Position numbers and translations under genes: made by a program. Positions 62,142 through 64,000 of a DNA stretch of 64,000 nucleotides are shown one piece after another. This DNA comes from Steroidobacteraceae bacterium. Lineage in GTDB: Bacteria; Pseudomonadota; Gammaproteobacteria; Steroidobacterales; Steroidobacteraceae. The notes under the pieces were generated by a model that saw only the letters and a program-made list of their open reading frames with translations, did no database searches and was not told the origin of the DNA. The stretch covers positions 41,665 to 105,664 of the forward strand of contig JABAQU010000015.1 in the NCBI GenBank assembly GCA_019187185.1, written 5' to 3'. Every line of letters begins with the position of its first letter. Positions within the stretch are counted from its first letter, which is position 1.

Positions 62142-64000
62142 GTGAGCTGCTGGGCGCTGGTCGCCATCAAGGCCGGCAGGAACCGCAAGGCGCGGCTGGC
62201 GGGGCACCTGTCGGCGCCGCTGCGCGAGCAACTCGCCGAGACGATGCTGCAGGGCGTTCTCGCCGCGCTGCGTGCCAGCCGCTCGGTCGACGGCATTGCG
62301 CTCGTGACGACGGACACCCGCCGTGCCGAACCGCAAGTACTCGTGCTGCCCGACCCCGGCTCCGGCCTGAATGAAGCGCTGTCGTCGGCGGCAGGCGAGC
62401 TGCAGGCGCGGGGCGCGACTCAATTGCTGATCGTGCACGCGGATCTGCCGCTGCTCACCGGCGGCGAAATCGACGAATTCATCGCTGAAGGACGCCGGGC
62501 AGCGGTCGCCCTTGCGCCCGATCAGCGGGGCACGGGCACCAATGCACTGTTCGTGGGCTTGCCGACACCCTTCCGTTTCCAGTTCGGCGAGGGAAGTTAC
62601 TCGCGACATTGCGAGGAGGCCGCGCGCCACGGCATGGAAACCCGGACGGTGCGGCAACCGGGCCTCGCCTTCGACGTCGATGAGCCGGCGGACCTTGCTG
62701 AACTCGCGCAGCACGGCGGGGCGCGCTATGCCTTCGTGTCGGGCGAGCCGCGCCCGCGGGTTGCCGGTGCGGATCGGTTGAGTCGCCAGGATGCGTATGC
62801 GCTCGTGACCGCGAATGCCGGGGACCTGCTCGGGGCGGCCGAGGCCCTGACGATCCGCGGCTTCGGGCATGCCGTCAGCTATTCGCGCAAGGTGTTCATC
62901 CCGGTCACCAAGCTGTGCCGCAATGTCTGCCGCTACTGCACGTTTGCCCACGTTCCGAACGAGGCCGAGCCGGCCTACCTGTCGGGCGAGGAGATCCTCG
63001 GTATTGCACGCGCGGGCGTTGCCGCGGGTTGCAAGGAGGCGCTGTTCACACTCGGTGACAAGCCGGAGCTCCGCTATCGCGCCGCGCGCGACGCGTTGCA
63101 GGCGCTCGGCTGCGCAACGACGCTCGAGTACGTCGAACGCATGGCGCAGCTGGTGCACAAGGAGACGGGTCTGCTCGTGCACCTGAATCCCGGCGTGATG
63201 TCCGCGGAGGAGATCACGCGGCTGCGCCCGGTCGCCGTCTCGATGGGCATGATGCTCGAGTCGGCCTCAGAGCGGCTCTGTGAGCGCGGCGGTCCGCACT
63301 GGGGTTGCCCGGACAAGGCGCCGGCCGTGCGGCTGGCGACGCTCAGGGCGGCCGGCGAGCAACACGTGGCCTTCACGAGCGGGCTCCTCATCGGCATCGG
63401 GGAGACCCGCGAAGAACGTATCGATGCGCTGCTCGCGCTGCGCGACCTGCACGACGCCCATGGCCATCTGCAGGAAATCATCATCCAGAACTTCCGGGCA
63501 AAGCCCGGTACGGTCATGGCCGAGGCGCCCGAGCCGCCGCTCGAGGAACATCTCTGGACGATTGCCGCTGCGCGGCTGATCTTCGGCGCCTCGATGTCGA
63601 TCCAGGCGCCGCCGAACCTGCGCGCCGGCGAGCTCGAGCCGCTGATTCGCGCGGGCATCAACGACTGGGGTGGCGTGTCGCCCGTGACGCCCGATCACGT
63701 GAATCCGGAAGCGCCATGGCCACACCTCGCCGCACTCGCGGATGCGACCGAGGCGGCGGGACGGCGCCTCGTCGAGCGCCTGGCGCTCACGCCGGCGTAT
63801 GTCCAGACCCTCGAGCGCTGGGTCGATCCCGCATTGCAGACGGCGGTGCTCCACAATGCCGATGCCGTCGGCAGGGCGCGCGATGCCGCGTGGCATGCAG
63901 GGACCGGCGGCGACCCGCCTGCAGCCGCCTTCGACTGGGTGAAGCGGGGCCGCACGCAACCTGCCGCGGCGCCCGAGATCCGGCACGTGCTGCGCCGGGC
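62142..64000 (+). CDS. cofCG: CofC-CofG fusion: F420 biosynthesis (runs off window)
   Basis: The frame from GTG 62142 stays open to the window edge (at least 619 residues). Residues 1-225 read as CofC/FbiD, the guanylyltransferase that activates the 2-phospho-lactate-type side chain: WALVAIKAG, VHADLPLL, APDQRGTGTNALF. Residues about 235 onward read as CofG, the radical-SAM half of FO synthase: Cys259, Cys263, Cys266 in KLCRNVCRYCTF, then GIGETREER and LQEIIIQNFRAKPGT. A cofH gene or domain should follow. GTG 62115 is an alternative start. Homologous actinobacterial FbiC instead fuses CofG with CofH. Confidence 0.85.
   Translation, partial: MSCWALVAIKAGRNRKARLAGHLSAPLREQLAETMLQGVLAALRASRSVDGIALVTTDTRRAEPQVLVLPDPGSGLNEALSSAAGELQARGATQLLIVHADLPLLTGGEIDEFIAEGRRAAVALAPDQRGTGTNALFVGLPTPFRFQFGEGSYSRHCEEAARHGMETRTVRQPGLAFDVDEPADLAELAQHGGARYAFVSGEPRPRVAGADRLSRQDAYALVTANAGDLLGAAEALTIRGFGHAVSYSRKVFIPVTKLCRNVCRYCTFAHVPNEAEPAYLSGEEILGIARAGVAAGCKEALFTLGDKPELRYRAARDALQALGCATTLEYVERMAQLVHKETGLLVHLNPGVMSAEEITRLRPVAVSMGMMLESASERLCERGGPHWGCPDKAPAVRLATLRAAGEQHVAFTSGLLIGIGETREERIDALLALRDLHDAHGHLQEIIIQNFRAKPGTVMAEAPEPPLEEHLWTIAAARLIFGASMSIQAPPNLRAGELEPLIRAGINDWGGVSPVTPDHVNPEAPWPHLAALADATEAAGRRLVERLALTPAYVQTLERWVDPALQTAVLHNADAVGRARDAAWHAGTGGDPPAAAFDWVKRGRTQPAAAPEIRHVLRR

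Noticed and set aside
62034..63182. Minus-strand frame opposite the CofC-CofG gene
   Set aside because: The plus strand carries the radical-SAM cysteine motif and CofC signatures in one continuous frame.

Overview
The window is a dense, high-G+C stretch of chromosome from a Gram-negative bacterium. Two TonB-dependent outer-membrane receptors, a Tat-type signal and small signal-peptide proteins point to a proteobacterium; the exact lineage cannot be fixed from sequence alone. Almost every gene belongs to one theme: aerobic breakdown of steroids (sterols, bile acids or related cyclic terpenoids) through CoA thioesters. Identifications rest on reading the proteins and comparing them with remembered families, chiefly the Mycobacterium tuberculosis (Mtb) cholesterol genes and Comamonas testosteroni hsdA. 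No database search was run.

Layout. 1-430: end of a winged-helix regulator, divergent from the next block. 501-11385: side-chain beta-oxidation block with a thiolase, a FadJ-like hydratase/dehydrogenase, a fused double acyl-CoA dehydrogenase (ACAD), two CrtC-like proteins flanking a phosphotransferase, and an acyl-CoA ligase. 11425-17908: a TonB receptor with its terminator, a Tat-exported amidase, an SDR, a clear hsdA (3-alpha-hydroxysteroid dehydrogenase) and a DJ-1 protein. 17989-25744: two acyl-CoA ligases, an MBL hydrolase, an ACAD pair and an SDR. 25985-40248: a long + strand run matching the actinobacterial KstR2 regulon for C/D-ring (HIP) degradation: ipdA, ipdB, DUF35 and Ltp-like genes, ipdC, echA20, fadE31/fadE32-like, fadA6, SDR, ipdE2/ipdE1-like, ipdF, MaoC, thiolase. 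40260-52190: a TetR gene divergent from an igr-like operon (chsH2, chsH1, ltp2, chsE1, chsE2), then MBL, fadA5-like thiolase, SDR, MaoC, a Ddn-like deazaflavin (F420) oxidoreductase and an OYE-type Fe-S flavoprotein. 52283-57399: SnoaL-like protein, second TonB receptor, two tandem secreted paralogues and a KstR2-like TetR, in visibly lower G+C DNA. 57487-64000: DUF2889, fadD3 (HIP-CoA ligase), an SDR, a LuxR-type regulator and a CofC-CofG fusion for F420 synthesis that runs off the end.

How it fits together. TonB receptors and the amidase would bring in and trim the substrate. Ligases activate side chains and the propionate side chain of HIP. Five ACAD pairs (one fused), MaoC hydratases, SDRs, thiolases and Ltp aldolases shorten the side chains. 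FadD3, IpdE1/E2, IpdF, IpdC, EchA20, IpdAB and FadA6 open rings C and D. No ring A/B genes (kstD, kshA, hsaC types) are present, so they must lie elsewhere.

Regulation. Three recurring palindromes sit in promoter gaps: GTCC-N4-GGAC (five exact or near-exact sites plus one weaker), TTGAAT-N4-ATTCAA (two sites), and a KstR2-box-like site at the second TonB promoter. The most unusual features are the first operator family and the F420 genes inside a proteobacterial steroid cluster.
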